From Istiophorus platypterus (Eukaryota > Chordata > Actinopteri > Istiophoriformes > Istiophoridae), in assembly GCA_016859345.1 (NCBI GenBank), contig CM029114.1:16262001-16326000 (forward strand): a stretch of DNA of 64,000 nucleotides, read 5' to 3'. The notes under the pieces are model-generated. The model had not been told where the DNA came from. It made no database searches and saw only the letters and a list, made by a program, of their open reading frames with translations. The position numbers and the translations under genes are program-made. Of the stretch, positions 1 through 12,071 are shown piece after piece (the first letter of the stretch is position 1; each line of letters opens with the position of its first letter).

Positions 1-884
1 CCAAAGCAAAAACCCAGCAGCATAAAAGAGTGGTTGAAAAGGGAAAAGTGGACTGTTTTTAACAACTGGTCAGCAATGAGTCCTGATCTAAAGTATCAGT
101 AGAAAATGAATAATATTATAATCATATTCATATTTAACCATGCATTTTGAAAACTGTATTATGGAATATTAGGACTGTCAGACTATCAGTATGATGCTTT
201 ATGTAGCTGGCATCACCATGGGCAGTGCTTTGCATCTCTGCAGATGATACAATACTGGTAAATACTGAAAGTGTGAATGAGTCACATACTGATAACTGGT
301 TTGCACTTTACAGCTACCTCTCTATTTGGGAAAGCAAATGGTGGAATATGTGGCTGTGGGAGGCACAGACCAACATTAAATCACACACATAAAAACACAG
401 TCACGCAAACATGTAAATACATGTTGATAGTTTAAGCCAGCTGGCCACCGTGGGTAATTTTTTGGCCAAAATGTTACCTGGGTTTTGGTACCGATTATAG
501 CCTCTTTTTATTTAGCACACAAATTTGAGTTGTCATTGCAAGAAAAGCAAAGGTTTAACATAACACTTAATAATGGCTCCGTTCTGTATTAATAATTGCA
601 CTCGTGCTTTTTCTCTTACGGCACACATCTTTCTCTACAAAAAACACCTTTTCTCCCACCAGCATAGAAAGCAGTGCTTTTTGGATTAGTTGTGCTGTGT
701 GATACTGGTCATACTGGTTCACATGCATTTTTGACATCACTGTTGCCCATTGATTAGTCTGAATGGCATTATACAGACGTAGGGAGCAATATAACCTCAT
801 CCATAATCACGTTTACAGTGTATTAACAGAAATTTGTTTGGTGTACTCTGATAAACCTCATGTTTTCTCCATACTTTTCCACAG
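1..884. other. Non-coding, probable ancestral intron of the long rab11fip4 isoform
   Basis: No recognisable exon, RNA gene or repeat family is visible here. The segment ends in a pyrimidine-rich tract and CAG that form a convincing splice acceptor for the decayed exon at 885. If that reading is right, exon 1 of the long isoform lies upstream of the window and this is its first intron. Confidence 0.5.
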
Positions 885-966
885 GTGAAGTGGTTGGCCG
901 GATGCCTGGAACCCAACTCTCATGGTAGGATCGTCTTCAAAGGCTTCTGTCGTGGTGCATGAAATG
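885..966 (+). pseudogene. rab11fip4: Decayed EF-hand exon (exon 2) of the long rab11fip4 isoform
   Basis: A good acceptor at 881-884 is followed by a frame reading VKWLAGCL-EPNSHGRIVFKGFCRGA and then TGA at 960-962. The segment matches the second EF-hand of FIP4 proteins over about 25 residues without gaps, about 14 identical by my own alignment from memory; the GRI-F-K-FCRG core is unmistakable. The Ca-binding loop has lost acidic residues (loop position 1 D to E, position 12 D to G). The segment that should encode the last residues before the exon end appears shortened by several bases, which creates the stop, and no good GT donor follows ATGAAATG at 959-966. It lies upstream of, and on the same strand as, the intact rab11fip4 exons. 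I read it as a broken exon, not a functional one. Exon 1 should lie outside the window. Confidence 0.7.
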
Positions 967-1855
967 TCCAAATGAGCTCAAATATGGCATCTGAGGGGTT
1001 ACATTTTCTGTGTATGTGTGTCTGTTTGGTTTGCACTTTAAATATGTGCACATTTATTTACCATGCTACTATCCATACTTGCATGCTATATTGGAAACAA
1101 ATCATGAAAAAGTCCAAATTGGTTCAGAGTGGAGTCACTTGATTTGCTACGCAACCAAGCTGCCAAGGTGCACAAGTGATCGATGGCTATATGCTTGTGG
1201 GAGAGAATGGTAATCTGAACATCATGTCAAATCTATAATCCTACCCCTCAGTGCAATTTAACAGCAGGTTTCCACTGTTTCCCTCAACAGGTCTGGGTTC
1301 TCTTTAATAATAGATTGGTTTTATGAATTACATGAGTTATCTGCTCCGATGTTTCATCACAGACTATGTCTTTCTTTTAGTCCTTATACGACCTAGTTTT
1401 TTAAAAGTTGTCTGGACATATCAGAGAAGTTGATTCTCTACTTCTCTCAACCACACAGTCGAGTGTGGTTGTTGTGGCTTTTGAAAGGTATGCAAAACAT
1501 TTTTGTGTTGAAATTCACAATAATGCCTCTGTCAGTGTAGCATTTTTTTTTAATGTGTGGCACATGTATGCATGCTATACCAAGTATAATGAGTATAATT
1601 TATTTCAGAGGAAAAAAATGTAAGTGTCAACAGATGATTTGACAGTTTTGTTAGATATTGGCCGAGGTCGTGGATCTGACATTTTTCACTTTTTTTTCCT
1701 TTTTACTGCAAATTTGCCATTTTGAAAGTAAATACATTTAATAGTATAATAGCATAATAAGTATATGTATAAACAATATATTGTGTATTTATCATCCTCT
1801 ACTGCAGAATCTGGAATAGATTGGGATGAATCATGAACATGTTTTGTCTTTGCAG
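967..1855. other. Non-coding sequence between two decayed exons
   Basis: AT-rich sequence with no recognisable gene. The short open frames here (for example 1408-1623) match nothing I know. It ends in TTTTGTCTTTGCAG, an acceptor-like sequence for the next exon relic. Confidence 0.5.
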
Positions 1856-1934
1856 GTTATGTTGGCATCACTAAAAGGAAAGTGGAGCACAGTTCATCAC
1901 AGAGCCACATGAAACGGCTGAGAGTTACAATCAG
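1856..1934 (+). pseudogene. rab11fip4: Probable frameshifted exon 3 of the long rab11fip4 isoform
   Basis: This 79-nt segment is bordered by TTTGCAG at 1849-1855 and a perfect donor CAG|GTAAGT at 1935. Its start reads as (G)GT TAT..., compatible with the phase expected after the EF-hand exon. Its end reads PHETAESYNQ in phase 0, exactly the phase needed to join the intact exon at 32802 (GGEEERV). The two halves differ by 2 nt, which removing AG at about 1903-1904 would reconcile. Uninterrupted use of this exon would therefore throw the downstream protein out of frame. The homology is weak because this part of FIP4 is poorly conserved, so the call rests on splice sites, phase and position after the clearer relic at 885. 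Confidence 0.45.
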
Positions 1935-4287
1935 GTAAGTTATTAAAGCGTATAATGTGTTCATGTATCCTTTGTTACGTGTCAAATTACCCACTGAAAT
2001 TTCTCACCCCCAGCCATGGTTTACTTTCATGATCTCCCCCCTATCCTGAATCAAGATGATAATTGGGAATAATGACATGTCTCTGGTAATGCCGGATAAG
2101 TCTAGATTAATAACAGCACTCCAGTACATGAGCTGAGTAGCAGGTTAATTGTGGTGCAGCCAGAAACCACAGAATGTAATTCACAGCTTCCCTGTGACTC
2201 CCTCTGTGCTAGTCTTATAATCTAGATGTGCACATGTTGGCAGTTGGGTTAGGGTTAGTTTAGAAGTTATAATGTTTTAAATAATTAATGGTTTGACCCT
2301 AATCCCAATGACAAAAAGGACAAACTATACAAAAGTCTTCAGAATTAATTTGCACATAAATAGAAGAAAATGTGCTAAATGTCCAAACCCCTGAATATAG
2401 AGCTCAGAGTAATAACAGTAGCAAACATGCTGCAGTAAATTGAAACTACGCATGTACATGTGTAAACGTGTACTACACTGATGTGTCCACTTGGTGGCAG
2501 TGCTTCGCTTTAGATGTTTGCTCTGGCAGTAAATCGTTACAAACTGTCGGATTTGTGCCTCTAGATGTTGGATTATTTTTTATCTTTAAAGAACCCACTG
2601 GTTAAATAATAAAACTTTTAAACAAACATTTTGCTATATTTGCTGTCTATTGTAAACACTTTACGAGAATTACATTGATTTTCAATTTATCTGTCAATTT
2701 TTCAGGTGAGTTGTTTTTTTTTTTTTTATATACATGTAATTTGGTTTTATGGTCTCAATTTGTTACATCTCTGAAAGGTCCTGAGTAGTTACATGTGACA
2801 CAAAAAATCCTGGTGCTACCTCTAGGGAAATTTGATACTTTATACAATGTCGCTCATGATTAAGAAACAGTTGCAGAATATTCTGTGCAACTTCTTGCGT
2901 CAATATTTTTTTGCCTCCCAAACGTTTTTAGTATAAGGCTCTATTTTCCCCATAACACTTTCTGTTGTATATTTCAAGTCTAGCTTTATCTTGTTTGCCT
3001 GTAAACTTACCGCCGCAGGTTTAGGGAAGTTAGGAGTCTTTTTACTGCCATTGGTACGGTGTAGCATTTCTTTGTACCAATGGAGAAGTGCTCTTAAAAT
3101 ATTCACACTGTGAAATGCAATATGGTTGCTGCCTACAGTGTCTTTAATAGGCAATACAGAGCACTTCTCGTTTGTGAAAATGCTATTGTATAATAGCATT
3201 CATGTACTTCCCTGTGAAACATGGCTTATGAATTTGCTTTGATCCAATATTCCTTTTGACTGCATATCACTTTCTCCACACAGTAAAAGGTAGGTGTGGT
3301 TTCTGGTCTCAGGTATGGGTTCAGTTCTGTGTTTGAATTTAAAAAATGCATTGTTTTTTGACTTTGGAAATGTTTCTGATAGGAAAGGAATAAAGATACA
3401 CATGTAACACATCAGCCCTTCACCAGGATGGAGATATGCATGTTCCTGTACTTTTGCATTATGGAGATAGACTAAGGATAAATGATGCAATGTGACATTA
3501 CTTACGTTTACTTACTTTTTCACAGTATATACTGAAATTGAAATATGAAATTACATTAACTGTGATAAAGGATCCACATCACCCACTCCTACCTTACAGT
3601 TACTGATGGTAATGAAGACGTTTAGAATGATGCTGTTGCTTTTGTATTTCTACATACAGCACATAGACACTTTCAATGCACCTTACTTTGGTTAAGGGCT
3701 GTTTGAAGTGATGATAGCTCTGCTTACAGTGTTTGACATGAGAACAACTTGGTAGGTCTTTATACATAACAAATTTTTTTGTAAAGTTGAGTCGATCCTG
3801 CTAAGCAATTGCTCTTCTCCTACCACTAAAAAATCAAGTTCTCCATAAAGGATCTTTGTCTCTCACCCTGTTTTTATGTTGTAGTGATAGTGTTGGTTTC
3901 CAGTACAGAAGTACAGTACTGTAATCTGCAGGTACTTCCTCTGCTCCCTCTATTGGCCTTGGTCTATGCAAAGCTTTTCTTATTTTCCTTTAATATGTTT
4001 TGTTCCTCTTGTGGGGGATGGAGATAAAGTGAAACTGCCATTTAACCTTCTCATAGCAACCACTCTTTTTGCTATCAATAAACATCTCTTTATTTCATTT
4101 TCACTTTGGAGAGGCTTCTCTCTCCTTTTCTTTGATGCAGATATGTTACATATATTTAAAAAATTGATTTATGATCCATAGAAGCTCAGTTATTTGTGTG
4201 TCCAGTTGTGGAAATGGATTAAAGTTGTGTTGCCATAGCAAGAAGCGGGAGGAATCCCAGAGCTCCCCAGGGTAGCCCTGCAGAGTT

Positions 4288-4289
<2 letters not shown>

Positions 4290-4334
<45 letters not shown>

Positions 4335-4372
4335 TTTGTGTGTCTGTGTGTGTCTGTGTCTGTGTGTGTGTG
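4290..4372. repeat. (TG)n microsatellite, compound
   Basis: Long TG run with TC-interrupted 3' part, seen directly. The minus-strand open frame of repeated TH across it is an artefact of the repeat. Confidence 0.95.
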
Positions 4373-5390
4373 AGGATGTCTTGGCCCAGATGCACAGCTC
4401 CAGAGTAAAAACAACAACACAGAGCTCACAGGATCAATGGAAAAAATAAATAAGGGAGAAGACTGTAAAAGATACATTTATGCACTGGAAAGATAGAAAA
4501 TAAATAATATCCTCAAGTTAAAGTTACAATAACAGAAATTAGCCAAACATCCTTGATGATTGTTACAACAGCCACTGTTTGTCTGTTTGGCCCAACAGAT
4601 GCACCAACATTAGAGTGGACAACTTGTGCGCTACCATGTTTGATATAAAGCAGCATTAATCTATTTTTGGCCATTTGGGGGTAGTGCTGTAAACACATAG
4701 CTGACACATTAACACCTCATAAAGTTGTAATGGTGAAAATTTTAGCAAACAGTTGCCTATTAACACATCTATCAGATATTCAAAAACCTCCTGAGGAAAA
4801 TTCCTGGCTCTTTAGCTTCTAAAAGCTCCATTATGTTCAACTGCTAATCTCTAATTTTATGCTCTTAGGTTTTAGCCCAAAACAGCTGCCTGCTTTTCCA
4901 GGAAACATGGTTGTTGAAAGCAGTGAAAGTGGAGCAAACAGTAAAACAAAAGCAAGGAGGACTTGACAGCCAGGGGATGATCCTCTTTGGTGATCATCAT
5001 TAACCAGTATACATAGTCATTTGGCCTATTTGTTAATTTAAAAAAACATTGATGAGCGCAGCTTAAGTAACCCAGCCTGTTTAATTTTATGTTGTCATAC
5101 TTAATGATCTGGAAACAGTCATTTGTCAGGGAGTTGTTTCTAGTAAACAGGAATTACACAATGAATTTGCTCTGTAGTGATAATACTTGTAGATTATTAT
5201 CCTGCACATAACCTGAAAATACTAGCATATTCTCTAAGGAACTAAACTGTCTATAAAGAAAGGTCTCTCAAGGGAAATTAAAACTATGACTCTAGCATGA
5301 AAGTGAAATAATTATATATAATTGCAATTTCAGATTATATCAGTACCTTTTTTTAAATACTGAACAATGTGGTGCAAAAAATTCAGAATA

Positions 5391-5442
<52 letters not shown>
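5391..5442. repeat. (TA)n microsatellite
   Basis: About 50 bp of nearly perfect alternating TA, self-complementary and able to form cruciform DNA. Confidence 0.95.
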
Positions 5443-5445
<3 letters not shown>

Positions 5446-6921
5446 GCAGCACACATGAGCCATCTTAATCAGCAGGGATCCTTTTAGAACCTGATCCTGA
5501 AAATATGTGAAAACTCTGTGGTGGCCCAGATATGCGTTGGCACTGTGGAAAATAATCAATAATTTATAGCTCATTTGTCCTCAGATGGAGAGATGTTAAG
5601 TTTTTCAACTCTGGGTTTCCAGCAGGTCGGACGAATCATCTGAGCCTTCTACCTCTAATCTGCTTCTTTATCAAAGTGTCTTCTCTTTCCCTGGATGTTT
5701 TATTATTTCCTGCTTCTCTCATTTGATCTCTGTGCTCTCAATGAACACACCTCCGCGCTGGGTTATCATATGGCTGCAGAAGTGAAGGTTTGCAGATCAG
5801 ACATGAGCACAAAATATATTGTGACTTCATCTTGTACCCTCATTTCTATTTTTATACTCTCCCCTATTTTTATCCCCAATCCTCTTTTTTTATATATGCT
5901 CTTGTTTAAAGCATGCCTCCTGCTTTTATTTATTATCCATCACTCCCCAGTGCACTGCTTCAGTCCTTTCTGTTTTGCATGTACGCCTCTATCGACTCAT
6001 TTCTTCTCCCTCTCTCCCTTGCTTGTCTAAATCTTGCTCTCCTCATCTTTGATTTCTCCATCTTATCCCTCTCCCATCATCCTTTTTCTCCCCTCCTCCC
6101 TCCATCCATATTAGCACTTCACATGAAGAGTGTGGGGGAGACTGTTCTGCCTGTCTCTGCAGTCATTTCATGGTCTGATTAAAGAACTGAGATGTGGGGA
6201 AAGTGAGGCAGGGAGGCGAGAATTGAGGCACACGTCAAACGAGTGCAATACTGGCAAAAGTTGAAACAAAGAAAAACAAAAAGGGGATGAAAAGGGGAAC
6301 CAGAAGGAAACAGAGAGAGAGAGAGTACAAAGGGTATGTTTGCTGTTTACCATTGTTTGTACACAATGGGAAAAATCAGCCAGCCTGAGCCGCACTGCAG
6401 AGGCAACATCCCTGTCACAGTCTGCAACATGAACACTTCCCCATGATAACTATCAAAAAGCCTTCATTAGTGCAGTGTGTTGGGTGTTTGTTAGTGAAGT
6501 TACCCTTTAAACAGCGGAAGTTTGTTTAAAGGTCGACATCAGCTTGTTTTTTGCAGTGTGTTTGCATGTGTTTGTCCATGCAGTATTCATCAGTTAGTGT
6601 TGCCCTTAACAGAAAGCAGTGCAATCATACAAATGGCTTATGGTTCATGAGTTCATCAAACACACCGGACAACTAACTAGTGCTTTCTGTTCCTGTCTAG
6701 AAAAACAGGACTATTTCATGCTTTTCTCATGAGCTATGTTTTTTTGTGAGCTCTTGAGGCGATGCAGATTATAACTGTCGTCTCTCCGAAGAAAAGCCAA
6801 AAGTAATACACTGTTATGGCACCTCAGAATCACCAAGGAAGGAGGTCATGGTTGGTGGTGTCCTACCGACAGCTGGTTTTGCTTTATTTTAACCATAATC
6901 ATAGTCATTCTCTTAACTCAA

Positions 6922-7135
6922 AGGATCATTGTGTAGGATTTAGTGGCATCTAGCAATGAGGTTGCAGATCCCATCTGACTGAATACCTCTCCCCTCCCCT
7001 CACCCGTCTCGTTCCAAGTATGTAGGAGATCCTATTGTGGCCCTCAGGCATCATAATAACGAAGAGTTGTGGGGCCCAAACAATGTTGTCCTGCAGGACA
7101 GATCTGGAAATGCTCATAGGTTTTGGCTTGGAGGG
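6922..7135. repeat. Dispersed fish repeat (non-autonomous, family unnamed)
   Basis: The segment beginning TGTGTAGGATTTAGTGGCAT and continuing through a run of CCCCTCCCCT to GTATGTAGGAGATCCTA is a motif series I recognise as recurring in many percomorph intron and intergenic sequences. No coding capacity. Boundaries are approximate and no target duplication was identified. Confidence 0.55.
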
Positions 7136-7242
7136 CAATCACAGTAAACACATCACTGAGGGCAGAGCGGGGTCCACTCCATTGAAGCAAATAGAAATGT
7201 GTAATAGATAATTATAGGCCATGTACTGCTGTTTTCTTTTTA

Positions 7243-7438
7243 ATTTTGAAGGGTATCCAGTCCAAACTGGGGCAGATCTAGAGCATGTCGGAGGGAACAT
7301 GTATTCAAGCAGGCCTGGGAATGCTTGGGCATCCCCCAGGAGTAGCTTGAGTGAGTTGAATAGGTGTTTGGGTTGCATTGCTCACCCTTGTTGCCACTTT
7401 GGCCCTGTGCAACTAAAAAGTGGATGGATGGGTAGTTG
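7243..7438 (+). repeat. LINE 3'-end relic (L2/Rex-like)
   Basis: GCCTGGGAATGCTTGGGCAT, followed by CCCCCAGGAG and ending in AAAAAGTGGATGGATGGGT, resembles the widespread fish LINE 3' terminus (GGGATCCCCCAGGAGGAGCT ... AAGTGGATGGATGG). It is strongly diverged and 5'-truncated, with no reverse-transcriptase frame left. Exact clade is not resolvable by eye. Confidence 0.55.
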
Positions 7439-10400
7439 AACTGAAAATAGACCGAGGAATTGCAAACAAATGAGCTCATCTTATGCCACTCTTTGGAAGT
7501 TCAGAAATTTCCTCAGCCAAATGTATGGCAGCACCACTGATCTGGTTCCTCATTTAAGTAATGTTATGTAAAAATCTAAGAACTGCACTACGATAACATC
7601 AACTTAAGTCAAATCTATGTTGCTGATGGGGGCAAAAACTATCTCTATTAATCATTGAGGCCAATGTGTTTCATTTCTGTGTTTTTCTGTCTATGTTGTA
7701 TGTTTTGGGAACACTGCATCTGAGTGCCTTGAATTTGTCCACAGGCACGCAATGTTTGCACAATCTGAAACCAACATAATGAAGCTTCTGGCCACATTTA
7801 AAGCCACACGGCTGACTGATAGCCCCACTAACAGCCATGGAATACTTACAGTATGCGATGCCACATTGTGAGCCATCTCATGTGATGCGATGCGATGTGA
7901 TGTGATAACACATTATGACAAGCTGTCTTCTAGATTTCCTTTTGAATTGTGATCAGATGACAGTGTGTGCTTTTTCTATGATGTTTTCTAATGACCCAGT
8001 CTTTTTTTGAAATTTCATTGAAGACCGTTGCCATCATATGTCACACAGAAGAAGAGAGGATAAACTCAGGGTTAGATTCTTTCAGGATTTTCCAGTAACA
8101 AATTTTAAAATATGCGACGTACATCTTCAAAATATTTATGAGGATTTTGGGAAATTTTTTTACTTACAGAATTATGAATGTTTTGGATTGAAATATCGTA
8201 TATCTCAGAGATGTGATGGAACTTAGCAATTCATAAGATTGGTTTTCATTTTATAATTGTTGCACTCAGTTGCAAAACACACTAAGTCGGAAGGAAATCT
8301 ATTACCTTGTCATGTCATGTTTGAAACACTGATAGTGAGGTTTTTTGTTTGCTCCACTATGTTTCAGTTGGCTTGATCGTGATTTGGTGTTCAGCTGTAC
8401 ACATACTGGGGATTAGCATAAGAAAACTAAAAAAATATTGCTTATTTGTTTATTTATGTATTAATGGGAACATTTTCAGTTTAAGGGATTATATATGGTA
8501 CCAGTGGGCAGTAAACTAATGCAGTAAATGTCAGCACAGCACAGAGGTAGATGTGGTGTAACTGTAGTGACACACAACTGAGACAGTTTGACATTTATAG
8601 TAGAGTCATGCATAAAATATTAAAATGATCTTGCTATGTGTAAGAAAAACAACTAGATTACTGTACAGTGAAATAATTACAGGACTAGATAATTTCTATC
8701 ATGTTCTGTAGGAGAAACATAGCATGCAGATTAACTAGCTGTAGCACATAGAGTCTAAAGAAAAAAATCAATCGGCATCCTTGCATTTGTTTGTTATATT
8801 GATAGTATAAGGGAGTGTATTTACCGTGTGAATACAGACTATGGGATCTTTGTCTACCTCTCTCTGAGTGAGGGAGGAGAAAGTGTCAGGGTGGTGATGA
8901 CATCAGAGACAAAGGATGACACATGGAAAGAAATAAGGGAGAAAAGACAGGGCAGTTAGAGAAGAGGAAATATAATGATAAAGGGAAAGATAGATGGGAT
9001 GTGCTGGGTTGAGTGTGAATTGATGAATGTGAGGGAATGAGGGTTTCGAAAGAGATAAGAGCAGCAGATGGACTGCAGACAAAGGGAGAGAGTCTGAAGA
9101 GAGACAGAACAGAAAAAGCACAGAGAATACAGAGAAAAGATAAGAGGTGAACAAAGCCAAGGGAGGAAGAACCAGAGAGTCAGAAAAACTAAGTGGCACA
9201 TTTTTCTAATTTATTAATGGGTGAGCCATTGTAACTGCGGTTGTGAGAGACAGGGCCCATTAGTACAGGTGACACTCATCCGGCCTCACTTCAAAATCAG
9301 TCATGGGCCTTTCTCTGACCAATGGGAGGCAGGAGTGTGTTGTCTGCACTGTGGTTGTACTGTTCAAAAGGATAAGCATGGTGTCCACAGGTCTTGAAAA
9401 AATAGCTAATCATATTATATAAAGCACTAAAAAAGTCCTGAATGAAGTTAAAAATGGCATTTTAATGGTTCTATGTACCTGAGAAAAGGTACATGCATTA
9501 TATTACTCCATATCCACTGCATTTTTGGTTGCAAACATGACTGTGATTGCATTCAAAGTGAGTGTGAAGTTTTAAGATGAACTTTATTAAGATCAGAGCT
9601 ACTCTGGAGACTAAAGAACGAAACTGAACTGAGTGAGCCTCTCACCAAGGACGATTTTCAATTTCTTCCTTCTTGTTCTGCATTATTTAAATCTGTCTGA
9701 TGTGGGTTATATCCATGTCTCTCCCAGCTGAATTAACTACTGCAGCAGAGATTCCATCTGTATTTCTAGAATGAAAATATGCAGAGAAAAGGGTAAAAAT
9801 TGGTCACGGTGCATGTTGTTGCAACCCTGAATCTTCTCAAGGAATATGTTATCTTGTTTTCGCTCTTTTACTGTCTTCACTGTCAGTCACCACAAAATGG
9901 CAAAATGCCATCATTAAAAATTACTGAATAAAAAATATGGCACTTGCTCTTACTATTGTCTCAGCCATGCATCAGATTTTCAGAGGATTAGAAATGCTTG
10001 CACAATAGGCTGATTGGAGAGGACGGGAATTACATTTTGTTGATTTGGAAGACCATAAGCAGTACTGCCTCAGAGTTTTTGGCACCAATGTGTGTGGCTT
10101 AGTTGGTTAATTAAAGTTTTTGAAAGACTCTCACACACATTTAAAAAATACACATACACAAACACACACACACAGAGTCTGGAATGGAGACAAGACCCAG
10201 CACTGTCCAGCCAATGACAACCAAGGACACATCGCCACCAAGCCGACATGATTATCCTGTAACTATCCGGCTATAAGGAAGGACTGCTAATGAAGAGAAA
10301 CGTCACACGTTCACTCTGCCTCTCCCTGTTGCTATCCCTCTTTTTCTCTCCAACTCTCTCTATTGCACAAACAGGTACATGCACAATTGCACATCTCCCA

Positions 10401-11984
10401 TGATTTCACCGATTAACAATGGCTATAAATCGTATGCTAAACTGTCCTATTCCCCCAATTCAAAGGTTATTCATATGTGAACTGTATATATGCATGAACA
10501 TATCAATTCTTAACCTTGTTATTTTTTTCTTTATATTTCCATCCCATCTTTCTTTTTCTCTCTTTCTCCGCCCTCACACTCATCATCTCTGACAGCACAT
10601 TACACACAGACGCTATGCAAGTAATTCTCTTCCTTCTTTGTGATAAATGAAACTCCCACAATGTTGATGAAGTGTGTTTGTGCCTCTGCGATGTTTCTTC
10701 TATGTTATGCACAACATAGGTTGCAAAATTTAACAAGTTATAAACTCCTATAAAAACATTTTGGATTTTTTTTTACAGCATCATTCATAATGCTGATATG
10801 AGAATATTACAGAGTTGTGAGATGAAATAGAATTTGGAAGAGAACTGTGACAAACACGACAAGCATGGCTGGAGCCATTCCTCTTTAACTAGTTATTGTA
10901 GAAGTTTACATGACCTTATTCTGACTTTCAGCAAGCTTTTAGTTTCTCTTTTTATCCCTGTGTATATGTGACTGTCTTAGCGGGAGTTGCCACAGGTCCA
11001 GACCATCTGTTAGTGCACAGAGGTCACCTCCTGCCGGGAGCATCTGGGTGGAGAGTATGAAGCATGAGCTTTCAGACACACACATACACACGTGTGGGAG
11101 ATGAGCATATACTGTACCTGCATACCTGAGTGCTTAGGTTTAAAGGAAGCCAATCAGTTATGTAATGCAAGTACTATATGTTCGCTTATCAGAGTCTGCA
11201 TATTTAGGCTGAGTTCGACAGGCAGGCAAGAGGACAATTAATTTTCACTTCTAACTTGTCTCTGTGCAGACACGATCTTCTTGATCTGCGCTTGCTTTCT
11301 ACATCCTTCTCTGCACCCTATCATGTTGTGCCAGCTGGAGCGGAGGGAGTTCTCTCAGAATCAGTGGAGCAGAATTGTACCTTCTGTAATAGAGCTTGTT
11401 GCTGGGGCAGTGCCCTATATTAACTACGGTAAGGTGGACTTTGTCACAAATCAACATTTGTTCTCCAGTGATTTGTACTTTCAAAGGTACAATTATGTGC
11501 CTCAAGTAACAAAAATATACCTTTTAATAAAACAGGTACAGTTAGCAGTATTGAAAACAAAAACTGTGCTATCCTTTTTTTCCACATTAGAATAGGTGGA
11601 ATGAGAGTGTTGTATGGTACTCAGATATAAAGCCCTCAGAGGCAAATTTCTGATTTTGGACAGTATAAGAAATTAACATGCCTGGTTTAGATAGATCAAC
11701 TGGCACAACATACTAGTCAATCCTTCACCAGCCACCCACCCATGAACACTGTTAACTGTTTGATAGAGCCAAGCTGAAAGCACCGCTACTGAAGATTGAA
11801 TCATGGTCTTTGCAGTTGTGGATGAGTGTTTTTTGTTACCCCCCTGGAAACCAGTGGCATTTAATTACTCAAGAATTGAATTATAGCTTTACCTTAGGCT
11901 GCTATAATACAAACCTTTCTTTAAACCCTCACAGACTACTTGGAATCTTGATAAAGGATCAAAAGGTAAACATCTGGGTACCTG
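7439..11984. other. Non-coding sequence, no gene seen
   Basis: No exon recognised. 8870-9190 is purine-rich on the + strand, which explains the two overlapping minus-strand frames there. Around 7885-7910 there is a short degenerate tandem of ATGTGATGCG-like units. 10160-10180 and 11075-11095 carry short CA tracts. Confidence 0.5.

Positions 11985-12067
<83 letters not shown>
11985..12067. repeat. (GT)n microsatellite
   Basis: About 80 bp of uninterrupted GT, among the longest perfect arrays in the window. Likely polymorphic. The open frames on both strands over it are repeat artefacts. Confidence 0.97.

Positions 12068-12071
<4 letters not shown>

Larger units (their letters stand above)
1935..6919. 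other. Non-coding sequence, no gene seen
   Basis: Contains microsatellites (listed separately) and a pyrimidine-rich stretch at about 5860-6115 that produces spurious open frames. No exon with flanking splice sites and recognisable protein could be found on either strand. Confidence 0.5.

Noticed and set aside
5695..6182. Overlapping + frames of 111 and 89 codons
   Set aside because: Pyrimidine-rich sequence giving Leu/Ser/Phe-rich translations; no domain and no splice sites.
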